Part shown: positions 1 through 8,599 of the stretch, in pieces
Layout: every line of letters begins with the position of its first letter
Position numbering within the stretch: position 1 is the first letter of the stretch
Source: Thermoplasmatota archaeon
GTDB taxonomy: Archaea; Thermoplasmatota; Thermoplasmata; Thermoplasmatales; Thermoplasmataceae
Direction of reading: 5' to 3'
Length of the DNA: 57,507 nucleotides
NCBI GenBank assembly: GCA_023489435.1
Contig: JAMDCA010000026.1
Coordinates: forward strand, 1 to 57,507
The notes under the pieces: model-generated
Told to the model about the DNA's origin: nothing
The model's database searches: none
What the model saw: the letters and a program-made list of their open reading frames with translations, nothing else
Program-made: the position numbers and the translations under genes

Positions 1-36
1 TCCAATCCCTGAAAAGCTTATTTAATCGGTTGTGGT

Positions 37-591
37 TTGCAAGCGGTGAATGATAGACTCCAGAACCATGGGAGCAAAAAATCCCTGCACCTTGAAAACC
101 TGAGATCCAACCACGCTAAAATGTTATACAAGGAGTTTTCCGACTCACGAATTTATGAACGTATACCGCTTTCACCACCTTCTTCACCGGAAGAGCTTGA
201 AATCCGTTTCAGTAAATTAGAAGCAGGGGCACCGCCAGACAGAAATGAGGAATGGTTGAACTGGCTGGTCTTTGATGAAACCTTGAAGAGATATGTCTGC
301 TGGGTGCAGGCCACCATTTCCGGAAGTATTGCCGATTTATCCTACGTGGTATTCCCGGATTTCTGGAAAATGGGATATGGTTTCCAATCTGTTATGTTAA
401 TGATTGAATATCTTGAATTCCACTTTGCACTCTGTAAGATTCGTGCCACCATGAGTACAGGCAACACCGCATCAATAGCTTTAGCTGAAAAAATAGGCAT
501 GAAACGCGTCAGAAAAATAGAGGAGGGTGACCCTCTCCCCAATGGTTACAGTTCTGAGTACGTGTATGAGATTTTCCTTAAACGTCATTGA
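37..591 (+). CDS. GNAT-family N-acetyltransferase (RimJ/RimL-like)
   Basis: Predicted acetyl-CoA-dependent N-acetyltransferase; substrate unknown. The fold is suggested by the acetyl-CoA-binding loop at about residues 111-118 (WKMGYGFQ, a variant of Q/R-x-x-G-x-G/A) and the following helix. The typical C-terminal pattern of an Asn-Ser pair before an Ala-x-x-Gly-Met segment lies at about 143-155. Length (184 aa) is normal for this family. The start is uncertain: an in-frame stop lies at 10-12, and TTG at 37 or GTG at 46 are the available starts before the Met at 121. A TATA-like TTATTTAA at about 18-25 fits a leaderless start near 46. The gene stands alone on this strand. Confidence 0.8.
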   Translation: MQAVNDRLQNHGSKKSLHLENLRSNHAKMLYKEFSDSRIYERIPLSPPSSPEELEIRFSKLEAGAPPDRNEEWLNWLVFDETLKRYVCWVQATISGSIADLSYVVFPDFWKMGYGFQSVMLMIEYLEFHFALCKIRATMSTGNTASIALAEKIGMKRVRKIEEGDPLPNGYSSEYVYEIFLKRH

Positions 592-948
592 ACAAAGCCG
601 GAGACGCGGAACAAGGCTATCCCAACCATGCGGGCGCTAAAAACCAATGGTAAAAACTGTTCTATCCGCAGTATTAGCTTCAATCCTTTTGTTCTCACCT
701 GGAATAACATATTCCGTCAACCATTGGTATGGGTTAACGGTACCGTCCGCCAGTGGCTTCCGCGTACGCCAATCACCCTGATCAAGGGCTTCCACTTCCT
801 CATTTATAATTGCCTATCGCTTTCAGTCAAACATTCAGTATACAAATAAGAATCATACGGTTAAAATCATCAGGGTTGCAGGATTTCTGTTTCCTATGAT
901 TCACCCATTCCCCAAAGCTGATTGAATGATGAGGGAACCTTAGGGGCC
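592..948. other. Spacer of 357 bp with only weak coding signal
   Basis: No convincing full gene is present between the acetyltransferase and the thiolase. The plus strand carries a 44-codon ORF at 647-781 with a signal-peptide-like start. Its frame stays open after one stop to about 924, which could be a decayed secreted-protein gene (listed separately). An imperfectly defined palindrome TAGGG-G-CCCTA at 941-951 overlaps the thiolase stop codon. I see no tRNA or repeat here. Confidence 0.5.
647..781 (+). pseudogene. Possible remnant of a secreted protein gene, or a 44-aa peptide
   Basis: ATG at 647 opens 44 codons with a typical signal-peptide layout: MVK, a hydrophobic run (residues 4-16, rich in Val, Leu, Ala), then a polar segment with Tyr, Trp and Gly residues. 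A TGA at 779-781 ends it. The same frame then continues without a stop to 922-924, encoding an Ser/Ile/Lys-rich stretch, so the whole could be one small gene broken by a nonsense mutation. No family was recognised. A chance ORF is equally possible. Confidence 0.25.
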
Positions 949-2133
949 CTAGATACGTTCTATAATCATTGCATTTGCCATTCCGCCGCCTTCACAGATA
1001 GCTATGAGCCCAAATTTCTTGTCATGCTGTTCCAGGATGTTGAGCATACCTGAAAGTATCCTCGTACCCGTGGCGCCAAGTGGATGCCCGATAGCTATTG
1101 CTCCACCGTGGATATTTACCTTGTCCCATGGGACGCCAGTCTCCTGCTGCCACGCCATTACGACGGGAGCAAATGCCTCGTTTACCTCAAAGTAATCGAT
1201 GTCTGAATAATCCAGACCTGCTTTCTGCAAAACCTTCTCAGTGGCTGGTATCGGGCCTGTGAGCATCGTAACAGGATCCACTCCAACTACAGAAGCCGCT
1301 ACAACCCTTGCTCTTGGCTTAAGGTCGTTGATTTCAACTGCATCCTGTGAAGCTATGACGGAAATGCTTGCACCATCCGAGATCTGGGATGAATTTCCTG
1401 CTGTGATCAGATCGAGCTCCTTGAAAGCCGGCCTGATTTCTTTCATCTTGCCCAGGTCAGGATTTAGTCGGATTCCCTCATCTCTGTCAAGTAAAGTGAC
1501 AACCTCAGTTCCATCACCATTGATGTCTGCCTCTACTGGCATTATCTCAGCCTGAAGCCTCTCCATCGCTGAACCAGCCTTAACATGGCTCATGTAGCTG
1601 AATTCATCCAGTTCTTCCCTTTCAAAACCATACCTTTCAGCAATGAGCTGAGCCCCTTTTGCCTGGCTGAACCATTCCTTGTCAAGTCCATACCTTAAAA
1701 CCAGCCCCAGGGTAATGGGATTGGAAGCGCTGTTTATGGTGCTTCCCATGGGTACTCTTGACATAGATTCCACACCGCCTGCAAACACAAGATCCTGCAT
1801 TCCTGACTTGACCGCCTGTGCTGCAAATGTCACTGCCTGGAGGCTTGATCCGCATTGCCTGTCAATAGAAGTCCCCGGTACCGTTTCCGGCAAGCCTGCA
1901 GACAGCCATGCGTTCCTTGCAACGTTGAACCCCTGGTCACCAGCCTGGCTCACACAACCGATTATGACGTCCTCTACTCTTGAGGGATCCAGTTTTGTTC
2001 TTTTCAGTTCACCTTTTATAAGGTTTCCCAGAAGATCAACCGGATGTATTTCCTTTAGGGCGCCGTATCTCCTGCCAACTGGAGTTCTTATGGCGTCAAC
2101 GATGTAGGCTTCATTAGTGATTGGAATGGACAC
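949..2133 (-). CDS. Thiolase (acetyl-CoA C-acetyltransferase family)
   Basis: Thiolase superfamily enzyme that condenses two acyl-CoA molecules or cleaves a 3-ketoacyl-CoA in the cytoplasm. The catalytic residues are in place: nucleophile Cys94 in DRQCGSS, His350 in GHPLGATG and Cys380 in CEGGG. Length (394 aa) is standard. It resembles the bacterial-type beta-ketothiolases (FadA/acetyl-CoA acetyltransferase) more than the SCP2-type thiolase that archaea use with HMG-CoA synthase, so a role in fatty-acid or ketoacid breakdown is likelier than mevalonate synthesis; that is inference. Start is GTG at 2133, preceded by an AAGGGG-like ribosome site and a TATA-like TTTATAAA. No HMG-CoA synthase or DUF35 partner lies next to it. 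Confidence 0.93.
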   Translation of the reverse strand: MSIPITNEAYIVDAIRTPVGRRYGALKEIHPVDLLGNLIKGELKRTKLDPSRVEDVIIGCVSQAGDQGFNVARNAWLSAGLPETVPGTSIDRQCGSSLQAVTFAAQAVKSGMQDLVFAGGVESMSRVPMGSTINSASNPITLGLVLRYGLDKEWFSQAKGAQLIAERYGFEREELDEFSYMSHVKAGSAMERLQAEIMPVEADINGDGTEVVTLLDRDEGIRLNPDLGKMKEIRPAFKELDLITAGNSSQISDGASISVIASQDAVEINDLKPRARVVAASVVGVDPVTMLTGPIPATEKVLQKAGLDYSDIDYFEVNEAFAPVVMAWQQETGVPWDKVNIHGGAIAIGHPLGATGTRILSGMLNILEQHDKKFGLIAICEGGGMANAMIIERI

Positions 2134-2334
2134 ATTTACCCCTTTATAAATAGAGAAATAGCCATTGATTTAAATTTAACTGATTTATACGGGGAAAATA
2201 TGATTTCACGGGCATTTGCCCAAATATGCTGCTCGCGGTGCTGAATCCTGCTAAAGTTCAGTGCATGTAAAAATGGACATAACGGCTTCAGTATGGGAAA
2301 ATTAAATATTGCACAGAACAATTGCCTAATCCCT

Positions 2335-2419
2335 GCAGGGGTTGTCGAGATTGGTCAAAGGCGCCAGATTGAGGGTCTGGTTCCGTAGGGATACGTGGGT
2401 TCAAATCCCATCCCCTGCA
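2335..2419 (+). tRNA. tRNA-Leu (anticodon GAG)
   Basis: An 85-nt class II tRNA. The acceptor stem GCAGGGG (2335-2341) pairs with CCCCTGC (2412-2418), with discriminator A at 2419. The anticodon stem CCAGA/TCTGG encloses the loop TTGAGGG, giving anticodon GAG (reads CUC/CUU). A long variable arm and a T-loop TTCAAAT follow. CCA is not encoded and no intron is seen. A TATA-like AAATTAAATATT lies at about 2300-2311, and a run of six T at 2440-2445 could end the transcript. Confidence 0.95.
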
Positions 2420-2586
2420 TCCTCAATTGGTAAATGCTGTTTTTTCAAGCAATCTGTGTTCAATTGTTGTTTAATTACTGATTTTGCAAAATCCTAATTT
2501 TTCTGTCGTTTTTGAAACCAAATTGTTATTCGTTTTAGACAAAGAAAGATTTAAAAATAATTTATTTTGAAAAATGGTTTAAGGTT

Positions 2587-3546
2587 TCAGGCCACATACG
2601 GTATTGTCCGGCCAAACCCAAGGAAAATTGAGATCACAGCCACTGCTATGATGAAGCCCATCATTCCAAGGGCGTAATAATCGAGCCGTGTTATGGGAAT
2701 TTCATCCACGTAGCTTCTCTTTTTTGTTGCCCTGAAGCCCCTTGTATCAGCCGATATTGCTATGTCCTTTGCTCCCCTGAGCAGGTGGATAATCGTGGGT
2801 ACAATGGCTGAAACCCCGGCTATGAGCATGTATACCGGCTTGAAAAGCCTGGAATGGCTGGAACCAAGCCCCCTCATCATCTGTATTTTTATTGATTCAT
2901 CAAGGTAGCCGAATATATCAGGAATGGACTTCATGCCAACCATAAGGGTGAAAATGATTGAGTCCGGGATATTGAATTTGTGAAGGCTCCTGAGTATCTG
3001 CGACGGGGTATTGGTCATGACCAGCAGAAGGGCCGAGGATATGATTGCCGCTGTCCTGAACGAAATCTGGAGGCCATATAACAGTGCCTGGAGGGTTAAC
3101 TGTGGTTCATAACCCATTACACTGAAATATGAGGGCCAGGTCCAGAGGATAGTGGGATGGTATCCGGGGAACGCTATGGAGAGCGTGGCCGATGTGGCAA
3201 AGGGAGCATATCCCCATGCTGTCCCGATAATTGTCGAGATTGCAAAGAGGCCCCCCAAGTACAGTTTTCTGCCGCCATTCCTGAGTGAGAGGTATGTTAA
3301 CAGGACTGCAAAAGTGAGGATTGCCCCGATCCACCATATGGTAATGGTTGCGGCTATCATCACTGTCATTGAGAAGACTATCTTCACCAGCGGGTTCATG
3401 CGGTAAAAGAAGGTGGTATGAGGCTCATAGCTGGTGATTTCCTTGAATCCCCGAATGCCGATGGCTCTGAGTATAAGGTAGAATGGCCCAGCTATTCCAA
3501 AGAGGAAAATGAGCCAGCTTATGAGTTCATTCAACAAGTAATTCAT
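2587..3546 (-). CDS. ecfT: ECF transporter transmembrane T component
   Basis: Integral membrane coupling subunit of an energy-coupling-factor importer, linking the substrate-binding S protein to the ATPase. It has several hydrophobic segments and ends with the two EcfT coupling motifs: an Arg-Gly motif in QMMRGLG and the Ala-x-x-Arg-Gly motif in ADTRGFRA, which contact the ATPases in this family. I place the start at ATG 3546 rather than 3552 because a GAGGT ribosome site sits 6 nt upstream of it. It overlaps the end of the upstream ATPase gene by 20 nt, so the two are translationally coupled. It is the last gene of the ECF operon. An A/T-rich stretch at 2540-2580 follows and may end transcription. 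Confidence 0.88.
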   Translation of the reverse strand: MNYLLNELISWLIFLFGIAGPFYLILRAIGIRGFKEITSYEPHTTFFYRMNPLVKIVFSMTVMIAATITIWWIGAILTFAVLLTYLSLRNGGRKLYLGGLFAISTIIGTAWGYAPFATSATLSIAFPGYHPTILWTWPSYFSVMGYEPQLTLQALLYGLQISFRTAAIISSALLLVMTNTPSQILRSLHKFNIPDSIIFTLMVGMKSIPDIFGYLDESIKIQMMRGLGSSHSRLFKPVYMLIAGVSAIVPTIIHLLRGAKDIAISADTRGFRATKKRSYVDEIPITRLDYYALGMMGFIIAVAVISIFLGFGRTIPYVA

Positions 3547-5125
3547 TTCCATACCTCAACAGATATTCAGATGGCGGTACAATGCCGAATTTCTCTGAAT
3601 TTTGGAAAACCTCCTCCGGAGTGCCTTCCATGGCCAGCCTGCCCTTATCCACAACAAGGATCTTGTCGGCAAACCTGTAGACGAACCTTGCATCATGGGT
3701 CACAATAATGAAAGAATAACCTCTTTTCTTCAATTCAGTAATTTCTCTACCCAGGTTTTCCTTGTGCATATAATCCTGGCCAGAGGTTGGTTCATCCATC
3801 ATGATGACCTTTACGCCTCCGGCGATAGTGGCCCCCATTGCCACTCTTCTTCTCTGCCCCTGGCTCAGTGTCAGCGGGTCCTCCCTGGCAAACTTGTCCA
3901 GGGTGAAAAGATTCATAAGTTCTTTTATGAGCGGCTCCATGCCATTGGCTTTCCTTACCCTGGAAGAGTAATGCATTTCCCGCTCCACGGTTTTGTTTAT
4001 CAGCATCAGATCAAAACTCTGTGGCAGATATCCTATGTATTTCCCTCTGGTCTGCAGATCCGGGTTGGCCAGGAAAAGTTCCCCCATGTTTATGGGTGAC
4101 TCCACCAGAGCCTGATCCTTATCAATGAAACCGATAAGCGCCTTCAGAAAGGTACTTTTCCCTGCCCCGTTCCTTCCCATAACTGCGGTTATTGTTCCTT
4201 CCTCAAAGCTGGTGGATAGCCTCAACCTGAAGCCCTCCCGGTATTCCACCTTCACATCCGTGGAAAGAACTGCCCCACGGCCGTGTATCCTGACTTTCTT
4301 TTCCGGCAGCATGTTCCTCTGCTTGGCCGTTTCCCTGACCTCATCTATGTCATAGCTGGTTATTCCCATCTGGTTCGCAAGCAGAATATGCCTTGGGATC
4401 TCAATGCCCAGTTCCATCAGTGCATGAGCTTCGTTGATCAGGTCATCGGTCCTCCCGTCAAGGACTATCTCACCCTCATCCACAACCACTATTCTGTCAA
4501 CAAATGGAAGGACACGCTCCACCTTGTGTTCAACGATGAGGATTGTGCGCTTGCCCTTCTCTTCCCTGAGGAACTGGAAGATATCCCTTGTACCCTCAGG
4601 ATCGATGTTTGATGTCGGTTCGTCCAGTATGAGAATCCTTGGATCCATTGAGAGTACTGCAGCCAGGGCTACCCTTTGAATTTCACCACCTGAGAGGTGG
4701 GAAGTTTCCTTCCCCCTGAGGTTTTCTATTCCAACTGCCCTGATCGACTCTTCAATTTTTTCGAGAATCTCTTCCCTTGGAAGATTGAAGTTTTCAGGGG
4801 CGAAAGCTATTTCCTCTTCAACCTTGTAGTTAATGACTTGCCTTTCCGGGTCCTGCAACAGTGTTCCAACAATCCTGGAAATCTCGGGAACCCTTTGCCC
4901 TGACACCGGTTCTCCGAAGAGGTACACCTCGCCTGATCTCTTACCGTTAACAATATGCGGGATTATTCCGTTAATACATTGGACCAGGGTCGACTTTCCT
5001 GATCCGGACTTGCCTGTAATGAGGATGCTTTCCCCCTCTTCAACGTAAAAATACGGGACAGATATGGAGGGTTTTTTGGAACCCAGATACCTGAATTTTA
5101 GATCTTTTATTTCTATAGCCTTCAT
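3527..5125 (-). CDS. ECF transporter ATPase with two fused ABC domains
   Basis: Cytoplasmic ATP-hydrolysing subunit that powers the ECF importer. Two complete ABC cassettes are fused in one 532-aa chain. The first has Walker A GKSGSGKST at residues 38-46, signature LSGGE and Walker B ILILDEPTS. The second has Walker A GRNGAGKST, signature LSQGQ and Walker B VIMMDEPTS. The chain therefore does the work of the separate EcfA1 and EcfA2 subunits. The start ATG overlaps the stop of the upstream S-component gene (ATGA), and the 3' end overlaps ecfT. The imported compound cannot be read from this subunit. Confidence 0.92.
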   Translation of the reverse strand: MKAIEIKDLKFRYLGSKKPSISVPYFYVEEGESILITGKSGSGKSTLVQCINGIIPHIVNGKRSGEVYLFGEPVSGQRVPEISRIVGTLLQDPERQVINYKVEEEIAFAPENFNLPREEILEKIEESIRAVGIENLRGKETSHLSGGEIQRVALAAVLSMDPRILILDEPTSNIDPEGTRDIFQFLREEKGKRTILIVEHKVERVLPFVDRIVVVDEGEIVLDGRTDDLINEAHALMELGIEIPRHILLANQMGITSYDIDEVRETAKQRNMLPEKKVRIHGRGAVLSTDVKVEYREGFRLRLSTSFEEGTITAVMGRNGAGKSTFLKALIGFIDKDQALVESPINMGELFLANPDLQTRGKYIGYLPQSFDLMLINKTVEREMHYSSRVRKANGMEPLIKELMNLFTLDKFAREDPLTLSQGQRRRVAMGATIAGGVKVIMMDEPTSGQDYMHKENLGREITELKKRGYSFIIVTHDARFVYRFADKILVVDKGRLAMEGTPEEVFQNSEKFGIVPPSEYLLRYGNELLVE

Positions 5126-5892
5126 TGTCCCAACACCTTTGAAACCCTTACAGCAATGAAAGCCGCTATGATTCCAAAGACTATGTTGCCGGGTATGGAA
5201 GCTCCAAAGCTGAATATTATACTCTGCCAGTTGACAATACCCCCATACAGGAAAGGGCTGAAGAATCCAGTATAAAGTATATTGTCAGGTATAGCCCACA
5301 GGAATCCTATTACTCCACCCATAACTGCCGGTGCTACCATTGTGTACTTGGACAGGAAATTTGTAAGGCGGTTTCCTTTCACCGCTTTGCCTGTAGCATC
5401 TTCATTTTCCTCGCCGGACCCTATCCCAAAGAGGTGGCCGTGCGTTATTGCGATCATAAGGTCAATAAAGAGGCCATAGGTGAGGGTTTCATATATTGTG
5501 TAGATGGGCTCTCCAGAGAACCCGTAATGGAATATATCACCAAGCAGATTGAATATGAACAGACTGAGCATACCTGTTCCGACCTTCCTTACTAGTCCCG
5601 CGACAATGAGCACGATGAGTATCCTTCCAAAGAATCCAAAACCAATGTAAGCTGCTGCACCCGCTGGAACAAACTTGTCCAGGAAAGGCCCAACAAAAAA
5701 CTCCCAGACTGTGGTGAATGCCGCACCAACTCCAATGTAGACCAGATCCACAGTGTTAAATTTCGGCCCGGCTCCATGGCTCCTTCCATAGATAATGGCG
5801 AATACCCCTGCCACGATAAAATAAATGACAACAATTTCCCATGGAATCATTCCGGGACTGTTCAAAAAACCACCTATTCCGTTAAATGCCAT
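5122..5892 (-). CDS. Predicted ECF transporter substrate-binding S component
   Basis: Integral membrane protein of 256 aa with about six hydrophobic segments, placed first in an operon with the double ATPase and the T component. The context makes it the substrate-specific subunit. Parts of the middle, with a Gly/Phe-rich helix, then VRKVGTGM, then a Gly-Glu-Pro loop, look like the YkoE group of S components, which serve thiamine or its pyrimidine precursor. This match is only by eye, and other vitamins or cations are possible. No thiamine riboswitch is seen upstream. A TATA-like ATAATATTGTA lies at about 5943-5953, implying a leader of about 30 nt. Confidence 0.65.
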   Translation of the reverse strand: MAFNGIGGFLNSPGMIPWEIVVIYFIVAGVFAIIYGRSHGAGPKFNTVDLVYIGVGAAFTTVWEFFVGPFLDKFVPAGAAAYIGFGFFGRILIVLIVAGLVRKVGTGMLSLFIFNLLGDIFHYGFSGEPIYTIYETLTYGLFIDLMIAITHGHLFGIGSGEENEDATGKAVKGNRLTNFLSKYTMVAPAVMGGVIGFLWAIPDNILYTGFFSPFLYGGIVNWQSIIFSFGASIPGNIVFGIIAAFIAVRVSKVLGQ

Positions 5893-6037
5893 CTTCTCGT
5901 CTTTTCTCTATTCTGGGTAACCAATTTGACCTTGACGCAAATACAATATTATTGAAAACATAAATTACAAAAAGCATTGGGTGCATATATACCAAATATA
6001 GCTTAATTAAAAATATAAAAAACCAAATTGCCTCACA

Positions 6038-6793
6038 ATGTCATATCTGGATGAATATATCACTAGCGCGCAGCTAGTGGACTTTCAGTCTCTTGATGCA
6101 GTGTTTGTTGACCTTGATGACACCATAGTAGATTACAGGAACTGTTCAATATATGGACTGGGAAATGTAAAAAGAATGGTACCTGAACTCTCCAAAGTGG
6201 ACCTGGGTGCACTGGAAACCAGGTTTCGTGAGTTGCTCAGAGACCATTTACCGGACCTTTTGGATGGGAAATATTCTGCTGAAGAGGAGAGAGAGATGCG
6301 TATGGCTAAACTTCTCCAGGCTTATGGAGTAAAAGCGGATGAGGAAATGTCCAGAAAATGCTATGAGGCTTTCGCAGAAGGTTTCTGGAGTACCAGAAGC
6401 CTAATGGATGGTGCATATGAGATGCTGGAGATATGGAAAGAGCTGGCTTTGCCTGTGGTAATTATAACAAACGGCAACCTTGAGATGCAGGAAAAGACTC
6501 TGGAATTACTTGGACTCCAAAACAGAATCCACTCTATGCTGACACCAACCAACTCAAATGAATTGAAACCCAATCCCGGACTCTTCCAGAGGGCACTTGA
6601 AATAACGGGGGCAGAGAGAGAAAAGACCGTAATGATTGGAGATACGTGGCAGCAGGATATACTGGGAGCAGCCAATGCCGGCATTAAGCCTGTCTGGATA
6701 AACAGCAGAATGGTTCCAAGGCCGGAACCTCTTCATGTCCTGGAAGTGAAGAGCCTCAGGGAGCTCTTTCAGCTTATTGACAGCAAGGAGTGA
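6038..6793 (+). CDS. HAD-superfamily hydrolase (subfamily IA phosphatase-like)
   Basis: Predicted cytoplasmic phosphatase for a small phosphorylated metabolite. All four HAD motifs are visible: motif I DLDDT with nucleophile Asp25 and acid/base Asp27, motif II IITNGN, the motif III Lys in ELKPNP, and motif IV GDTWQQD. A helical cap lies between motifs I and II, as in phosphoglycolate phosphatase and haloacid dehalogenase relatives. Substrate is unknown. A TATA-like TTAAAAATATAAAA at about 6007-6020 places a leaderless start close to the ATG. The phosphodiesterase gene begins 33 nt downstream, so the two probably form an operon, divergent from the ECF transporter. Confidence 0.85.
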   Translation: MSYLDEYITSAQLVDFQSLDAVFVDLDDTIVDYRNCSIYGLGNVKRMVPELSKVDLGALETRFRELLRDHLPDLLDGKYSAEEEREMRMAKLLQAYGVKADEEMSRKCYEAFAEGFWSTRSLMDGAYEMLEIWKELALPVVIITNGNLEMQEKTLELLGLQNRIHSMLTPTNSNELKPNPGLFQRALEITGAEREKTVMIGDTWQQDILGAANAGIKPVWINSRMVPRPEPLHVLEVKSLRELFQLIDSKE

Positions 6794-6826
6794 TGAAAAC
6801 TGTTTAATGAAGAAAAACAGGACGGT

Positions 6827-8089
6827 GTGGATGAAATCATTGACGGGTTCAGGATAAAAGGCCATGAAAACCTAATCAGGCCTGCATTCGGTTCAGGATC
6901 CATAGCAGACATACCCAATCTCTTGAAAACCAATCTTGGAATTGCTACAGGAAAACCTGTTCCCGATCTGTTGAAAGGCAGCAGTGCCAAAGTGGACCAT
7001 ATGGTCTTCCTGCTGCTTGACGGATTTGGGCACAGTACCGTGGAATATGCATTGAACAACTATAGGGTCCCAAACCTCAGGAAATTCCTGGAAAATTGCG
7101 ATTACACTCCTATTACCAGTGTCTTCCCGTCCACAACATCCACTTCAACAATGACTTATCATACGGACCTGCATCCTGTTGAACACGGAGTCATAGGATA
7201 TAACGCATATCTATCTGAAATGGGTGCCATATGCAATATGATAAGGCTTACTCCACTTGGGAGGAATGATTATTCCATCCTTGATCACGGGTGGTCCATA
7301 AAGGCAGTCGAAGACAGGGGCACCATATACAAAGAGTTTGCCAGGAATCTCGTAGATCCATATATGTATCTTCCAAACGGCATAAAGGAAAGCGGTATGA
7401 CCAGAATCACAGGGAAGGGTGCAGAAATAATGGGATACGTATCGGTCTCACAGATGATCACCGCCCTCAGGAGGAACATAGAGAAATCTGTCAGGAAAAG
7501 CATTCATTTCTGTTATATCCCAACAATTGACACCATCTCACATGAAAAGGGGCCTTTCACTGAAGAAACAGCCATGGAGATAGATGCAATATTCCAGCTT
7601 CTGAATGACCAGTTCCTTGATGTACTCAACCGGGAAAGTGAAGTCGGAATTGCAATCTCATCTGATCACGGGCACATCGTAATCCCATGGGAGGCTATCA
7701 GGGACGTTCAGGAAGACCATTACCTGACTTCCCTCCTGAGGACCCCTGTTCTTGGCGAATTCAGGGCACCAGTCCTGAGGATCAAGCCAGGCAGGCTAGA
7801 AGAGGCTATGCAGTACCTTGAAACTGAGTATGGGAATGATTACCTGATAAAGAGGTCATCAGAGCTGATCGATGAGGGTTTCTTTGGTTTCTCTGAAAAC
7901 GAGATTGCAGATTCGGACAGGTTTGGTGACATTGTCCTAATACCCCTGAAGGAAGTTGGCCTCAAGGATTCGTCGCTCGGATTCCTTGAACCAAAGCTGA
8001 ACCACTTCAAACTGGTGGGAATGCATGGTGGCCTGAGTTGCGATGAAATGATTGTACCACTGATATTCAGGAAGATTGAAAAAAATTGA
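6827..8089 (+). CDS. Type I phosphodiesterase/nucleotide pyrophosphatase-family protein
   Basis: Alkaline-phosphatase-superfamily hydrolase. The metal-binding pattern is recognisable: LLLDGFG near residues 63-69, the nucleophile region PSTTST, a TIDTISHEKG segment with Asp and His, SSDHGH, and a final GMHGG with His. There is no signal peptide, so a cytoplasmic or membrane-associated phosphoesterase is likely. Substrate is unknown. The start is GTG at 6827 because the frame is closed by a stop at 6794 and no ATG is available upstream. A weak AGGA lies before it. It probably forms an operon with the HAD phosphatase before it, hinting at sequential dephosphorylation steps, which is inference. 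Confidence 0.85.
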   Translation: MDEIIDGFRIKGHENLIRPAFGSGSIADIPNLLKTNLGIATGKPVPDLLKGSSAKVDHMVFLLLDGFGHSTVEYALNNYRVPNLRKFLENCDYTPITSVFPSTTSTSTMTYHTDLHPVEHGVIGYNAYLSEMGAICNMIRLTPLGRNDYSILDHGWSIKAVEDRGTIYKEFARNLVDPYMYLPNGIKESGMTRITGKGAEIMGYVSVSQMITALRRNIEKSVRKSIHFCYIPTIDTISHEKGPFTEETAMEIDAIFQLLNDQFLDVLNRESEVGIAISSDHGHIVIPWEAIRDVQEDHYLTSLLRTPVLGEFRAPVLRIKPGRLEEAMQYLETEYGNDYLIKRSSELIDEGFFGFSENEIADSDRFGDIVLIPLKEVGLKDSSLGFLEPKLNHFKLVGMHGGLSCDEMIVPLIFRKIEKN

Positions 8090-8229
8090 CTGGAACAAAG
8101 CCGATATAGAGTATTCCGGTGAAATGCCTCTCAGCTGATGATAAAGACAAAGCTCACCCAGAGCGCTGATCTCTGCAACCCATGATCTGTTATGCTTAAG
8201 GCATAAGTAGGGCTATAGAATAATTATTT

Positions 8230-8307
8230 GCCGGACAGCGTAGACATGGAATATCTGATATATCCAAGGATAACTCTATTATCCATGTTGACAAGGATCT
8301 GTCCGGC
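8230..8307. repeat. 78-bp nested inverted-repeat element (structured RNA, terminator or MITE-like)
   Basis: A perfect 9-bp GC-rich inverted repeat, GCCGGACAG (8230-8238) and CTGTCCGGC (8299-8307), encloses a second 7-bp pair, ACATGGA and TCCATGT. The element ends 4 nt before the stop codon of the convergent DUF167 gene. It could fold as a long hairpin in either transcript. No clear target-site duplication flanks it. Confidence 0.6.
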
Positions 8308-8311
8308 GCTT

Positions 8312-8554
8312 TCATTTTTCTGACTGTAGAGATTTCCCTTTGGTCTCTGCCACTTGCAGGACTTTTCTCCTTGATTTGTGGCCCCTGATTATATTTACAC
8401 TTGTCTGGTTCACTCCATAAAACTTTGCTACCTGGATTATTACATCCCTGTTTGCCATTCCTCTTTCTGGCTTCTCTGTTGTATGAACTACAAGTGTACC
8501 CTCATGTATACTGGGCTCTCCGGAACCGAATATTACCTTGATTTTGATGAGCAA
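8312..8554 (-). CDS. DUF167 (YggU-like) family protein
   Basis: Small protein of 80 aa matching the DUF167/YggU pattern: a beta strand with a Gly-Ser-Gly-Glu turn, then a Pro-Glu-Arg-Gly-Met-Ala-Asn motif (the family's P-x-x-G-x-A-N), a helix, then VNIIRGHKSRRKV (family pattern V-x-I-x-x-G-x-x-S-R-x-K). The biochemical role of the family is unknown. It is close to full length for archaeal members. It is a stand-alone gene converging with the phosphodiesterase gene. The inverted-repeat element at 8230-8307 lies just after its stop codon. Confidence 0.85.
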   Translation of the reverse strand: MLIKIKVIFGSGEPSIHEGTLVVHTTEKPERGMANRDVIIQVAKFYGVNQTSVNIIRGHKSRRKVLQVAETKGKSLQSEK

Positions 8555-8599
8555 TGCAACAAAAATATGTGAGTTGCTATTTAACCTAATTCTTTAAAA

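Noticed and set aside
628-849. 73-codon frame in the first spacer
   Set aside because: No motif or ribosome site; the overlapping frame from 647 has a better, signal-like start, and neither is conserved as far as can be judged.
2136-2321. 61-codon minus-strand frame upstream of the thiolase
   Set aside because: It lies across the thiolase promoter and ends 2 nt before its GTG; composition is A/T-driven and no family is recognised.
5893-6037. Possible TPP riboswitch before the ECF operon
   Set aside because: The CUGAGA and ACCUGA core motifs are absent and the likely leader is only about 30 nt.
8130-8180. C/D-box guide RNA-like motifs (TGATGA and CTGA)
   Set aside because: The first box does not have the needed purine, spacing between boxes is too long and the inner D'/C' boxes are missing.
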